Origin: Rhodospirillaceae bacterium Spongia-Bin9
GTDB taxonomy: Bacteria > Pseudomonadota > Alphaproteobacteria > Bin65
NCBI GenBank assembly: GCA_900197615.1
Contig: FZLR01000005.1
Span: 1 to 62,370, forward strand
DNA length: 62,370 bases
Direction of reading: 5' to 3'
This document shows, in pieces, positions 1-9,570 of this stretch. The position numbers and the translations under genes are program-made. Every line of letters begins with the position of its first letter. Within the stretch, counting starts at the first letter, position 1. The notes below the pieces were generated by a model. That model ran no database searches and was not told the DNA's origin. It saw only the letters and a program-made list of their open reading frames with translations.

Positions 1-1191
1 GTCTGGAACGGCCTGCCCGACAAGGTGAGCGTGCTGGGCGAAGAGAAGTCCAGAGAATCGCTGGCGCCGGAACAGAAGCGGCTTCTGATCAACAATGTCC
101 GGAACTACGCCGCCGGCGATATCGTGAGCGGCGAGATCACCGACCTGGTGAAACAGGGCGCGGCGTCGTACCGGCGTCTGGAAGTCCTGTCTTCCTGGAT
201 CATGGCGGCGGCCATGGCCCTGCTGGCCGCGGTCGGACTGCTGGTGACCTACCGCAGCATTTCGCCCGCCATGCGGGCACGCAACCGGGTCGAACGGGTG
301 CTCCTGCTCCTGCTGATGGTGGCCTCTACCATCGCGATTCTCACAACCGTCGGCATCGTTCTCTCCCTGCTGTTCGAGGCGATGGCCTTCTTCGCCAAGG
401 TCTCCCCGGTCGATTTCCTGTTCGGCCTGGAATGGAGCCCGCAGACCGCAATCCGCGCGGACCAGGTCGGCGCGTCCGGCGCGTTCGGCGCAATTCCGGT
501 ATTCGCCGGCACGGCGCTCATTACCGTGATTGCGATGATCGTCGCCGTGCCGGTCGGCCTGTTTGCCGCCATATATCTGTCGGAATACGCGTCGAGCCGG
601 CTCCGGGCGACCGTAAAACCGGTCCTGGAGGTGCTGGCCGGCATCCCGACGGTGGTCTACGGCTTTTTCGCCGCCCTTACGGTGGCGCCGCTGATCCGGG
701 ACGCCGGCGCCGCCATCGGCCTGACGGTCGCGTCCGAAAGCGCGCTCGCCGCCGGCCTGATCATGGGCATCATGATCATCCCGTTCGTCAGTTCGCTGTC
801 GGACGACATCATCAACGCAGTGCCGCAGGCCCTGCGCGACGGCTCCTACGGCCTGGGCGCGACCCGGTCGGAAACGATCCGCCAGGTCGTGCTGCCCGCC
901 GCGCTGCCGGGAATCGTCGGCGCCGTGCTGCTCGGCGTCTCGCGCGCCATCGGCGAAACCATGATCGTGGTGATGGCGGCCGGCCTTTCGGCCAAGCTGA
1001 CGGTCAATCCCTTCGACGCAGTGACGACCGTAACGGTGCAGATCGTCACCAATCTCACCGGCGATCCGGAATTCGACAGCCCCAAGACCCTGTCCGCTTT
1101 CGCCCTGGGCCTGGTGCTGCTTCTGGTCACCCTGTGCCTCAACGTGATCGCCCTGCGGGTGGTCCAGAAATATCGCGAAAAATATGACTGA
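1..1191 (+). CDS. pstC: Phosphate ABC transporter permease PstC (5' end outside window)
   Basis: Inner-membrane permease of the high-affinity phosphate importer PstSCAB; with PstA it forms the phosphate channel. The frame is already open at base 1 (first residues VWNGLPDK), so the true start lies upstream and 396 residues are visible. Hydrophobic segments lie near residues 63-87, 96-127, 162-196, 210-235, 250-268, 305-330 and 364-390, and the cytoplasmic EAA loop (GLGATRSETIRQVVLP) that docks on PstB is clear. The stop overlaps the pstA start by eight bases, which suggests translational coupling. Any Pho box and pstS would be upstream of the window. Confidence 0.93.
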   Translation, partial: VWNGLPDKVSVLGEEKSRESLAPEQKRLLINNVRNYAAGDIVSGEITDLVKQGAASYRRLEVLSSWIMAAAMALLAAVGLLVTYRSISPAMRARNRVERVLLLLLMVASTIAILTTVGIVLSLLFEAMAFFAKVSPVDFLFGLEWSPQTAIRADQVGASGAFGAIPVFAGTALITVIAMIVAVPVGLFAAIYLSEYASSRLRATVKPVLEVLAGIPTVVYGFFAALTVAPLIRDAGAAIGLTVASESALAAGLIMGIMIIPFVSSLSDDIINAVPQALRDGSYGLGATRSETIRQVVLPAALPGIVGAVLLGVSRAIGETMIVVMAAGLSAKLTVNPFDAVTTVTVQIVTNLTGDPEFDSPKTLSAFALGLVLLLVTLCLNVIALRVVQKYREKYD

Positions 1192-2488
1192 TTCGGCCCA
1201 AAGCGTGCTGATTTCGGGCCAGAAGGAGAAGGTCCGGCGCGGCCTCGACCGGCGATTGCGGTCCGAACGGCGCTTCAGGGCCTACGGAATCGTGGCGATC
1301 GTCCTCGCCGTCCTGATGCTGCTGTTCCTGGTCGGCACGATCGTGTCGAACGGCTATTCGGCCTTTTCCCAGACCTGGATCGAGGTCGATGTCCTGCTGG
1401 ACGGGGAGCTGATCGCGCCCGACGGCAAGACCGATCCCGAAACCCTGCGCGAGGACGGCGATTTCCGCGGCGCGCTGATCGAGACGCTGGTCGCCGACTA
1501 CAAGCCGGAAGGGCGCGCCCAGGAAGACCTGCTCGTCGCCATGTTCAGCACGGACGCCGAGTGGACGCTGCAGCGCCATGTCATCGCGAACCCGGACCTG
1601 ATCGGCAGGAAAATCTCGATCTGGGTCAAGTCGTCGTCCGATATCGACCAGTTGACAAAGGGCGCCGTCCGCCGCGACTCGCCCGAATCGGGGCGGAGAT
1701 TGAAAGATTTGCAATTGCGCTGGTACGACCGGATGACGGCGGAAAACCGGGTCGAAACGCGCTTCAACAGCGGGTTTTTCTCCAGCGGGGATTCGCGCGA
1801 ACCCGAACAGGCCGGCATCTGGGGCGCAATCGTCGGCTCTTTCTTGACCATGCTCGTGACGCTGGTCCTCGCTTTCCCGGTCGGCCTCGCTGCGGCGGTC
1901 TATCTGGAAGAATTCGCGCCGAAGAACCGGCTGACCGACCTGATCGAGGTCAACATCAACAATCTGGCGGCCGTGCCGTCGATCGTGTTCGGCCTGCTCG
2001 GCCTGGCGGTCTTCCTGAACTTCTTCGAGTTGCCGCGCTCGGCGCCGCTGGTCGGCGGCATGGTGCTGGCGCTGATGACGCTGCCGACCATCATCATTTC
2101 GGCGCGCGCCTCTCTGCTGGCCGTGCCGCCGTCGGTGCGCGAAGCCGCGCTCGGCCTCGGCGCGTCGCGGGTGCAGGTCGTCTCGCACCATGTCCTGCCT
2201 TTGGCGATGCCCGGAATTCTGACCGGGACGATCATCGGCATGGCGCGGGCGCTCGGCGAAACGGCGCCGCTGCTGATGATCGGCATGGTGGCTTTCATCG
2301 TCGACATCCCCGGCGGGCCGACCGATGCGTCGACGGTAATGCCGGTCCAGATCTATCTGTGGGCGGACAGCCCGGAACGCGGCTTCGTCGAGAAGACGTC
2401 CGGCGCGGTCATGGTCTTGCTGGTCTTCCTGATCGTCATGAATGCGTCTGCCGTATATCTTCGCAAGAAGTTCGAGCGCCGCTGGTAG
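1184..2488 (+). CDS. pstA: Phosphate ABC transporter permease PstA
   Basis: Second permease subunit of the Pst phosphate importer. The 434-residue protein is of the long form: a membrane anchor near residues 33-57, then a soluble extension (about 60-200, the DUF3333-type N-terminal region of proteobacterial PstA), then the permease core from about 205 to the end. The EAA loop reads EAALGLGASRVQVVSHHVLP, followed by the conserved ARALGETAPLL. The ATG at 1184 lies inside the pstC stop region. pstB follows after nine bases, so pstCAB is one transcription unit. Confidence 0.94.
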   Translation: MTDSAQSVLISGQKEKVRRGLDRRLRSERRFRAYGIVAIVLAVLMLLFLVGTIVSNGYSAFSQTWIEVDVLLDGELIAPDGKTDPETLREDGDFRGALIETLVADYKPEGRAQEDLLVAMFSTDAEWTLQRHVIANPDLIGRKISIWVKSSSDIDQLTKGAVRRDSPESGRRLKDLQLRWYDRMTAENRVETRFNSGFFSSGDSREPEQAGIWGAIVGSFLTMLVTLVLAFPVGLAAAVYLEEFAPKNRLTDLIEVNINNLAAVPSIVFGLLGLAVFLNFFELPRSAPLVGGMVLALMTLPTIIISARASLLAVPPSVREAALGLGASRVQVVSHHVLPLAMPGILTGTIIGMARALGETAPLLMIGMVAFIVDIPGGPTDASTVMPVQIYLWADSPERGFVEKTSGAVMVLLVFLIVMNASAVYLRKKFERRW

Positions 2489-2497
2489 GAGACCGTC

Positions 2498-3331
2498 ATG
2501 GACGAGAACATCGCGGAAGCCATTGAGGCCGCACCGGCGGCGGCCACGTCCGACGCAGTCGTTGCAGAGACCTTTCGGGTCAAGATGACGACGCGAAACG
2601 TCAACGTCCATTACGCCGAAAAACACGCCCTGCGCGATGTCACGCTCGATATCGGCGAGCGCGAGGTCACGGCGCTGATCGGGCCGTCGGGCTGCGGCAA
2701 GTCCACCTACCTGCGCTGCCTGAACCGGATGAACGATACGATCGATATCTGCCGGGTCACCGGCCGGTTGGAACTGGACGGCCAGGATATCTATGACGAC
2801 AGCGTGGACGTGGTGCAGCTGCGCGCCAGCATCGGCATGGTGTTCCAGAAGCCGAACCCGTTCCCGAAGTCGATCTTCGACAATGTCGCCTACGGCCCTC
2901 GCGTCCACGGCCTGGTTTCCGACCGGGCCGATCTCGATCGGCTCGTCGAGCAAAGCCTGCGCAAGGCCGGCCTGTTCGACGAGGTGAAGGACCGGCTCGG
3001 CGATCCCGGCACCAGCCTGTCCGGCGGCCAGCAGCAGCGCCTGTGCATCGCCCGGGCGATCGCCGTGGGCCCGGAAGTGATCCTGATGGACGAGCCCTGC
3101 TCCTCCCTGGACCCGATCGCGACGGCGCGGATCGAGGAGCTGATCGACGAACTGCGCCAGAATTACACGATCGTCATCGTGACCCACTCGATGCAGCAGG
3201 CGGCGCGGGTTTCGCAGAAAACGGCGTTTTTCCATCTGGGCGACCTGATCGAGCAAGGCGAAACGCCCCGGATATTCACCAATCCGCGCGACGAGAAGAC
3301 CCAGGGATACATCACCGGCCGGTTCGGCTAG
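2498..3331 (+). CDS. pstB: Phosphate ABC transporter ATP-binding protein PstB
   Basis: ATPase that powers phosphate import through PstCA. In 277 residues I see Walker [10 protein letters not shown] (about 62-70), a Q-loop in VFQKPNPFP, signature LSGGQQQRL (about 173-181) and Walker B VILMDEP with the D-loop SSLDP, all typical of PstB. The start is ATG with a good ribosome site (AGGAG) seven bases upstream. An N-terminal Ala/Glu-rich extension of about 30 residues precedes the ABC fold. It is followed by phoU, the usual partner that links Pst to PhoR signalling. Confidence 0.96.
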   Translation: MDENIAEAIEAAPAAATSDAVVAETFRVKMTTRNVNVHYAEKHALRDVTLDIGEREVTALIGPSGCGKSTYLRCLNRMNDTIDICRVTGRLELDGQDIYDDSVDVVQLRASIGMVFQKPNPFPKSIFDNVAYGPRVHGLVSDRADLDRLVEQSLRKAGLFDEVKDRLGDPGTSLSGGQQQRLCIARAIAVGPEVILMDEPCSSLDPIATARIEELIDELRQNYTIVIVTHSMQQAARVSQKTAFFHLGDLIEQGETPRIFTNPRDEKTQGYITGRFG

Positions 3332-3390
3332 GGCGACGCACCGGGACGTAGCGGCAGCGCTTGGAACAGACGGCCCGAGGAAAATCCAGG

Positions 3391-4110
3391 ATGGCATCGG
3401 AACATATCGTCAGCTCGTTCGACGAGGAATTGAACGAACTGAAAAACAAGGTCTCCGAGATGGGCGGCCTCGCGGAGGCGCAGCTGGTTAACGCCCTGGA
3501 GGCGATGCAGCGCCGCGACACCGAACTGGCGACCCGCACCATCGAGGCCGACGCCCGGGTCGACGAGATGGAGCGCGAGATCGACGCGTTCGTCGTGCAG
3601 TTGCTGGCGCTGCGCCAGCCGATGGCGAGCGACCTGCGGGAAATCATCGTCGCGCTGAAGATTTCGAGCGACCTGGAGCGAATTGCCGACTATGCGACCA
3701 ATGTCGCAAAGCGGACGGTTACGCTCGCGCAAAGCCCCCAGGTTCGACCGGCCCACGCCATCCCGCGCATGGTGCGCCTGGCGCTGTCGATGATCTACGA
3801 GGTGCTCGATTCCTATTCGGACCGGGACACCCAAAAGGCGATTGCCGTGTGGCGCCGGGACGAAGAGCTGGACGAAATGTATATCAGCCTGTTCCGCGAG
3901 CTGCTGACCTACATGATGGAAGACGCGCGCAGCATCTCCTCCTGCACCCATCTGCTGTTCATCGCCAAGAATATCGAGCGGGTCGGCGATCACGCGACCA
4001 ATATCGCCGAGTCGATCTATTATCTGGTCGAGGGCCGTCCCCTGTTGCAGTCGCGACCGAAGGGCGGGGACGAGGAATACGACCGGGTGGAAGCACCTCC
4101 GAGCCAATAG
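3391..4110 (+). CDS. phoU: Phosphate signalling regulator PhoU
   Basis: Peripheral cytoplasmic protein that, with Pst and PhoR, represses the Pho regulon when phosphate is plentiful. The 239-residue protein contains two PhoU three-helix repeats (about 8-115 and 120-220) with the usual metal-binding signature regions (ARVDEMEREIDAF and the second-repeat region ending RVGDHATNIAESIYYLVEG). I chose the ATG at 3391 because GAGG lies upstream at a good distance; a TTG at 3361 in frame would add ten residues without family support. Confidence 0.93.
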   Translation: MASEHIVSSFDEELNELKNKVSEMGGLAEAQLVNALEAMQRRDTELATRTIEADARVDEMEREIDAFVVQLLALRQPMASDLREIIVALKISSDLERIADYATNVAKRTVTLAQSPQVRPAHAIPRMVRLALSMIYEVLDSYSDRDTQKAIAVWRRDEELDEMYISLFRELLTYMMEDARSISSCTHLLFIAKNIERVGDHATNIAESIYYLVEGRPLLQSRPKGGDEEYDRVEAPPSQ

Positions 4111-4134
4111 ACCGGCGCCGGAGCGAGGAGGCCG

Positions 4135-4821
4135 ATGAGACCTTATATTCTTGTCGTCGAGGACGAAGCGCCGCTGATCACGCTGCTTCGCTACAATCTC
4201 GAGGAAGCGGGATTCGACGTCGAAGAGGCGACCGACGGCGAGGAAGCGCTGATCTCGGTGCGGGAGCGCCGGCCGGACCTGGTGGTCCTGGACTGGATGC
4301 TGCCGGTGGTTTCCGGCATCGAGGTGTGCCGCCAGTTCCGCCGCCGCCGCGAAACGCGCGACCTGCCGGTCATCATGCTGACGGCCCGCTCCGAAGAAGC
4401 CGACCGCATTCGCGGGCTGGACAGCGGCGCCGACGACTATATCTCCAAGCCCTTCTCGCCGAAGGAGCTGATCGCGCGGATCCGCGCCGTATTGCGCCGG
4501 ACCCGGCCGTCCATGTCGGCGGAGCAGCTTACCTTCGCCGATATCGAAATGGACCTGACCGCCCACAAGGTGACGCGCGGCGGCAGGGCGACCCATCTGG
4601 GACCGACCGAATTCCGCCTGCTGCGCCATTTCATGGAGCATCCGGGCCGGGTCTTCTCGCGCGAGCAACTGCTCGATTCGGTCTGGGGCCACGATGTCTA
4701 TGTCGAACCGCGCACGGTCGACGTGCATATAAGGCGCCTGCGCAAGGCGCTGGACGTCGGCCGCTCGCCCGACGTCATCCGCACGGTCCGCTCCGCCGGC
4801 TACGCGATGGAGCTGCAATAG
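4135..4821 (+). CDS. phoB: Phosphate regulon response regulator PhoB
   Basis: OmpR-family DNA-binding response regulator activated by PhoR in phosphate starvation. In 228 residues the receiver domain shows the acidic pair D10/E11, phosphoacceptor D53 (VVLDWMLP), T83 and K105; the winged-helix output domain covers about 130-226 and ends VIRTVRSAGYAM. It lies 24 bases after phoU with a strong AGGAGG ribosome site. No phoR lies in the window. Its promoters are expected to be Pho-box controlled, but none is visible between these genes. Confidence 0.95.
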   Translation: MRPYILVVEDEAPLITLLRYNLEEAGFDVEEATDGEEALISVRERRPDLVVLDWMLPVVSGIEVCRQFRRRRETRDLPVIMLTARSEEADRIRGLDSGADDYISKPFSPKELIARIRAVLRRTRPSMSAEQLTFADIEMDLTAHKVTRGGRATHLGPTEFRLLRHFMEHPGRVFSREQLLDSVWGHDVYVEPRTVDVHIRRLRKALDVGRSPDVIRTVRSAGYAMELQ

Positions 4822-4866
4822 GCGGATTTCGTCAGCCGCCGGATTGCGGCGCGCCGGGCGGCTCCG

Positions 4867-6297
4867 TTATGCCGAGCCGGGAGTCGGGCGGGCAGCAGCG
4901 TCTCCCGCCGCTTCCTCTTTCCCGTTGCGCTTGCGCCGGATGATTCCCAATCGCTCCAGACGGACCAGTACCAGGATCAGGATGACCGCCGGCGCGCCCA
5001 GCGCCGACGCATAGGCGAAGAACAGCACATAGCCCGCGGCATCGACGACGACGCCGGAAAAGCCGGCGACCAGCTTGCCGGGCAACAGCATGATCGAGGT
5101 CAGCAGCGCATATTGCGTCGCCGTGTACTGCACGTTCGTCAGCGACGACAGGTAGGCGATGAAGGCCGAGCCGGCCATCCCGGCGGCGATGCTGTCGGCG
5201 CTGACTATCGTCGTGAGCAGCCAGAAGCTGTCGGTCTGGATCAGGGCCATGAAGCCGAACAGCAGGTTGGTGGCGATCACCGTGAGCGCGGCGGTCATGA
5301 GCGCCGGCAGCACGCCGATGCGGGCCACGACGAAACCGCCGAACAGCGCGCCGCCGATCGCTGCGAACAGGCCGAACAGCTTGGTGGCGTTGGCGATATC
5401 GGTCTTGGAAAAGCCCAGGTCGATATAGAAGGGCCCCGCCATGACGCCCAGCGTGATGTCGGACAGGCGGTAGACGCCGATCAGCAGCAGAATCAGTAAG
5501 GCCCACCAGCCGTTGCGGCTGAAGAACTCGGTGAACGGCCCGATCACCGCGGTGCTGAACCAGGCCGCGATCCGGGTGACGGCGGTTTGCCGGCCGCCCC
5601 CGAGGCCGGCGGCGGCCTGGATCTTCGCCAGCAGCTCGTCGGTCGCTTCGGTCGCGGCCGACTCCGGCTCCGGCCGGATCAGAATGGTGACGATGCCGAT
5701 GAGCATGAAGGCGGCCATGACGGCATAGGCCGTGCCCCAATCGATATATTCGGCGAGGTAGAGCGCGAGCGCGCCGCCGACGATCTTGACCGCCAGCATA
5801 TAGCCGGCCTGGTAGGCGCCGGCCGTCGCGCCCTGCATGTGCTCCGGCGCACTTTCGATCCGGAAGGCGTCGAGCGCGATATCCTGGGTTGCGCTGCTGA
5901 ACGCTACGACGAAGGCGAACAGCGCCATCTGCCACAGATCGTTTTTCGGGTCGGTGAGCGCCATGCCGATCAGCCCGGCGATCACGCCCAGAATGGCCAG
6001 CAGGATCCAGCTTCGCCGGCGCCCCAACCGGCAGAAAGGTCGGGGAAGCTGTAACCGGTCGACCAGCGGCGACCACAGGAATTTGAAGCCGTAGGTCGCC
6101 GCGACCCAGCTGAAAAAGCCGATGGCGGTGCGGCTGACCCCGACATCGCGCAGCCAGACCGACAGGGTCGTAAAGACCAGAATCAAGGGCAGGCCGGCCG
6201 AAATGCCCATGAAGAACATGGTGACCACGCGCGGATCGCGATAGGCGCCGAGCGCCTGTCGCCAGGTCGGCGCCGGCCTTTCCGCAGCGTTTGTCAT
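4867..6297 (-). CDS. AmpG-family MFS permease
   Basis: Major-facilitator permease of the AmpG/acetyl-CoA-transporter-like branch. In AmpG the substrate is GlcNAc-anhydromuropeptide from cell-wall recycling, but the family is wider, so the substrate is inferred. The 476-residue protein has about twelve hydrophobic segments, an AmpG-like start (FFMGISAGLPLILVFTTLSVWL), the FKFLWSPLVDR loop and a SATQDIALDAFRIE motif near residue 150 that is characteristic of the family. It sits 66 bases downstream of the PfkB kinase on the same strand, so the two may be co-transcribed. It converges with phoB. Confidence 0.82.
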   Translation of the reverse strand: MTNAAERPAPTWRQALGAYRDPRVVTMFFMGISAGLPLILVFTTLSVWLRDVGVSRTAIGFFSWVAATYGFKFLWSPLVDRLQLPRPFCRLGRRRSWILLAILGVIAGLIGMALTDPKNDLWQMALFAFVVAFSSATQDIALDAFRIESAPEHMQGATAGAYQAGYMLAVKIVGGALALYLAEYIDWGTAYAVMAAFMLIGIVTILIRPEPESAATEATDELLAKIQAAAGLGGGRQTAVTRIAAWFSTAVIGPFTEFFSRNGWWALLILLLIGVYRLSDITLGVMAGPFYIDLGFSKTDIANATKLFGLFAAIGGALFGGFVVARIGVLPALMTAALTVIATNLLFGFMALIQTDSFWLLTTIVSADSIAAGMAGSAFIAYLSSLTNVQYTATQYALLTSIMLLPGKLVAGFSGVVVDAAGYVLFFAYASALGAPAVILILVLVRLERLGIIRRKRNGKEEAAGDAAARPTPGSA

Positions 6298-6363
6298 TTC
6301 CTGTCCCTCGACGGTGCGGCCGGCCCGGTCCGCAGCCCTGCTTCCGGCGGCAGCCGGAACGTG

Positions 6364-7356
6364 TCAACCCGTCTCTTCCGCCACAAGATCCTTGAGCGGG
6401 ACGGCGGGCCGCGCGCCGAAATGGCCGATGACCTCGGCGGCGCAGATACTGCCGAGGCGGCCGCATTCGGTCAGGCTGCGCCCGTGCGAGACGCCATGGA
6501 GGAATCCGGCGGCGTAGAGATCGCCGGCGCCGGTCGTGTCCACCGCCTTGTCGACCGGCTCTGCGCCGACCTCGATCGCCTCGTTGCCGGAAACGATCAC
6601 CGAGCCCTTCTCGCTGCGGGTCAGCGCCGCGATCTCGCACCGGCCGCGCACAGCGTCCAGCGCGGCGGCGAAATCGGCGGTTTCGTAGAGCGAGACGATC
6701 TCCTCCTCGTTGGCGAACAGGATATCGACATGGCCGTCGACCAGTTCGCGGAGTTCTGCGCGGTGCCGGTCGACGCAAAACGAATCCGACAGGCTGAGCG
6801 CGACCCTGCGGCCGGCGGCGTGGGCTGTCTGCGCGGCCTTGTAGAAGGCCGCCCTGGCCGGCGCCGGATCGAACAGATAGCCCTCCAGATACGCGATCCC
6901 GGCGTCGCGGACGACGGCATCGTCGACATCCTCCGGCCCAAACTGCGCCGAGGCGCCCAGGAAGGTCTGCATGGTCCGCTCGGCATCTTCCGTCACCAGG
7001 ATCAGGCAGCGGCCGGTCGGTTCGCCGTTCCGCGCCGGCGGGGTATCGTAGCCGACGCCGATGGCGCGGATGTCGTGGGTGAACACTTCGCCGAGCCGGT
7101 CGTCGCGCACCCGGCCGAAAAAGGCAGGCCGGCCGCCGAGCGACGCGATCCCGGCCATGGTGTTGGCCGCCGAGCCGCCGGACATTTCCGTCGCCGGGCC
7201 CATAGCGCCGTAGAGCGCTTCTGACGCCACCGTGTCCGCCAGCGTCATACCGCCCTTGCGGAGGCCGTGCCGCGCGATGAAGGCGTCGTCGGACGGGGCG
7301 ATCACGTCGACGATGGCGTTGCCGAGGCCGACAACATCGAATGCGGCGTCATTCAT
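6364..7356 (-). CDS. PfkB-family sugar/adenosine kinase
   Basis: Ribokinase-fold kinase of the alphaproteobacterial 'adenosine kinase' group (COG0524), expected to phosphorylate adenosine or a related nucleoside or sugar. In 330 residues I see the N-terminal VVGLGNAIVD strand, a GGSAANTMAGIASLGG substrate loop and the PfkB signature DTTGAGD near residues 273-279 with its catalytic Asp. I chose the ATG at 7356, which starts directly before the conserved AAFDVVGLGN; a TTG at 7401 would add 15 unlikely residues. Divergent from the EI24 gene across about 150 bases. Confidence 0.83.
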   Translation of the reverse strand: MNDAAFDVVGLGNAIVDVIAPSDDAFIARHGLRKGGMTLADTVASEALYGAMGPATEMSGGSAANTMAGIASLGGRPAFFGRVRDDRLGEVFTHDIRAIGVGYDTPPARNGEPTGRCLILVTEDAERTMQTFLGASAQFGPEDVDDAVVRDAGIAYLEGYLFDPAPARAAFYKAAQTAHAAGRRVALSLSDSFCVDRHRAELRELVDGHVDILFANEEEIVSLYETADFAAALDAVRGRCEIAALTRSEKGSVIVSGNEAIEVGAEPVDKAVDTTGAGDLYAAGFLHGVSHGRSLTECGRLGSICAAEVIGHFGARPAVPLKDLVAEETG

Positions 7357-7510
7357 CGGGAAGATGTCCGGTCTGGTGGAAAATTGCTGGACGGTCCCCA
7401 ACTATAGGCAGTGCGCCGCGGCGGCAAGTGCGGCGATCCACATGGCCCCGGGGCAGCCCGCGCGCCGCGGCTTTTTTCACGCACAGGAAGTTCGGCGAAA
7501 GGAAGCGCCC

Positions 7511-8203
7511 ATGGCATCGAACGAAGCCGTCCACACCGCCGGGTCGCTCGCCCGGGCGTTCGGTGCGCTGCTCAATCCGCGGATAAGCTGGGTCGTGCTG
7601 GTCAGCATCCTGCTCACCGTGGCAGCGCTGGCCGTTCTGTGGACGGTCGTGGCCTGGCTTCTGACCGGCATGGATATCTTCCGCTGGGGCTGGGCCAACT
7701 GGATCGTCGATACCTTCACCGGGCTGGCGATCTTCTTCGCCGTGCTGCTGGTGGCGCCGGCGGTCCTGCTGATGATTACCGGTTTATTCCTGTCTTATGT
7801 CGTCGCGGCGGTCGAGCGGCGGCACTATCCGCACCTGCCGGCCGCGCGGGACATTCCGCTGCGCGAAGACATTGTCGGCGTGCTCCGTTTCACCGGGCTG
7901 CTGCTGCTTCTGAACCTGCTGGTCCTGCCGCTCTATCTGCTGCTGCCGGGCGTCAACTTCCTGATTTCATGGACCCTGAACGGCTATCTGGCCGGCCGGG
8001 AATATTACGACCTGGTGGCCATGCGCCGGCTCGAGAAGCCTGACCGCACCGCGCTCCGCCGGGCCAATGGCGGCCGGGTTTTCCGCGCCGGCTTCGTCAT
8101 CGCCATGCTCATGACCGTGCCGGTCCTCAACCTGGTCATGCCCGTTGTCGCCGCCGCCTATATGACCCACAGGTTCCACGCGATCCGGGAAGGGACGCCG
8201 TAG
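7511..8203 (+). CDS. EI24/CysZ-like domain integral membrane protein
   Basis: Membrane protein of 230 residues with four or more hydrophobic segments (about 25-50, 72-100, 124-150, 190-225) and the EI24-domain pattern FLSYVVAAVERRHYP ... GYLAGREYYDLVAMRR. The fold is shared with the sulfate permease CysZ, but this branch has no proven substrate, so no transport function is assigned. The ATG at 7511 has AAAGGAAG upstream; an in-frame earlier start at 7232 would run across the divergent kinase gene and is not credible. The gene stands alone and converges with the amidohydrolase gene. Confidence 0.75.
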   Translation: MASNEAVHTAGSLARAFGALLNPRISWVVLVSILLTVAALAVLWTVVAWLLTGMDIFRWGWANWIVDTFTGLAIFFAVLLVAPAVLLMITGLFLSYVVAAVERRHYPHLPAARDIPLREDIVGVLRFTGLLLLLNLLVLPLYLLLPGVNFLISWTLNGYLAGREYYDLVAMRRLEKPDRTALRRANGGRVFRAGFVIAMLMTVPVLNLVMPVVAAAYMTHRFHAIREGTP

Positions 8204-8236
8204 GCCGCGCTGGCCAGAGCAGGCGCGGCGGCGCAG

Positions 8237-9409
8237 CTATCCCCGGGCCAGTTCCTGCTCGACCAGGGTGGCCCAGTAGCTGGCGCCGAGCGGCAGGATC
8301 TCGTCGCTGAAATCGTAGTGCGGGTTGTGCACCATGCAGCCGCCTTCCTCGCCGACGCCGTTGCCGATCCAGACATAGCTGCCGGGCTTGGCCTGGAGCA
8401 TGAAGGCGAAATCCTCCGAGCCCATGACCGGCGGATCGTCGACCGCGACGTTGGCCTCGCCGACCACCCTGGCGGCGGCGCGCGCGGCCTTCTGCGTCTC
8501 TTTGGCCGTGTTGACCAGCACCGGGTAGTTGCGCCGGTAGTCCAGCTCGGCAGCGATGCCGTGGGAGGTGGCGATGCCCTCAACCGTCTCGCGCATGCGG
8601 CGCTCGATCATGTCCCGGCCTTCCGGCGAGAGCGCCCGGCAGGTGCCGGAGAGCACGGCTTCGTCGGGGATCACATTGTCGGCCGTACCGGCGTGGAACT
8701 GGGTGACGCTGACCACGACGCTGTCGAGCGGATCGTTGGTCCGGCTGGCGATGGTCTGCAGGGCGTTCACCATCTGCGCGCCGACGACGACCGGATCGAC
8801 GGCATGGTGCGGCATCGCGGCATGGCCGCCCCGGCCCAGGATGCGGATTTCGAACAGGTCGGCCGAGGCCATCATCGCGCCGGTGCGCACGCCGATCCGG
8901 CCCTGCGGCATGCCCGGCCAGTTGTGCATGCCGTAAACCGCCGTGCAGGGAAATTTCTCGAACAACCCTTCGTCCACCATAACCTTGCCGCCGCCGCCGC
9001 CTTCCTCGGCGGGCTGAAAGATGAAATGCACGGTGCCGTCGAAATTCCGCGTCTCGGCCAGGTAGCGCGCGGCGCCGAGCAGCATGGCAGTATGGCCGTC
9101 ATGGCCGCAGGCGTGCATCTTGCCCTCGTGCTTCGAGCGGTAGTCGAACTCGTTCTTTTCCGGGAGGTTGAGGGCGTCGAGATCGGCCCGCAGCCCAATT
9201 GCCTTTGGCGAAGCGCCGGCCCGCAGCCGTCCGACTACGCCGGTTTTCGCCAGCCCGCGATGGACCTCGATGCCGAAGCTTTCCAGCTTGTCGGCAACGA
9301 CGTCGGCCGTGCGGTCTTCCTCGAAGGCGGTCTCGGGATGGGCATGGATATCCCGGCGCCAGGCGGTCATGTCGTCGTGGAAATCGGCGATGCGGTTGAT
9401 GACGGGCAT
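8237..9409 (-). CDS. M20D-family amidohydrolase (hippurate/N-acyl amino acid hydrolase type)
   Basis: Metal-dependent amidohydrolase of peptidase family M20D, which hydrolyses N-acylated amino acids such as hippurate or IAA conjugates. In 390 residues the signature elements are RRDIHAHPE, the metal-binding HACGHDGHTAMLLG, the catalytic and metal Glu pair in QPAEEGGGGG, GMHNWPG and the C-terminal GSEDFAFM. The start at 9409 follows a GAGGAGCGAG ribosome site. It has no signal peptide, so it is cytoplasmic. The exact acyl substrate cannot be read from the sequence. Confidence 0.88.
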   Translation of the reverse strand: MPVINRIADFHDDMTAWRRDIHAHPETAFEEDRTADVVADKLESFGIEVHRGLAKTGVVGRLRAGASPKAIGLRADLDALNLPEKNEFDYRSKHEGKMHACGHDGHTAMLLGAARYLAETRNFDGTVHFIFQPAEEGGGGGKVMVDEGLFEKFPCTAVYGMHNWPGMPQGRIGVRTGAMMASADLFEIRILGRGGHAAMPHHAVDPVVVGAQMVNALQTIASRTNDPLDSVVVSVTQFHAGTADNVIPDEAVLSGTCRALSPEGRDMIERRMRETVEGIATSHGIAAELDYRRNYPVLVNTAKETQKAARAAARVVGEANVAVDDPPVMGSEDFAFMLQAKPGSYVWIGNGVGEEGGCMVHNPHYDFSDEILPLGASYWATLVEQELARG

Positions 9410-9570
9410 GGGGCTCTCGCTCCTCGGTCGTGCGGCGGCCTGTTTAGCGCGCTTTGCCGCCCGGCGGAAACCGGTAAGGCACGGCAGTTGGAAGCGGCAT
9501 AATTTTCCCACACACCGCCGGCCCGAGCCGTTAATATTGCGCCTATAGGACCGAAACCACCGGGGCTGTC

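Noticed and set aside
1139-3397. 752-codon open frame on the minus strand across pstA-pstB
   Set aside because: It is antisense to clearly conserved genes, rich in Arg/Asp/His from complementary GC codons, and has no domain.
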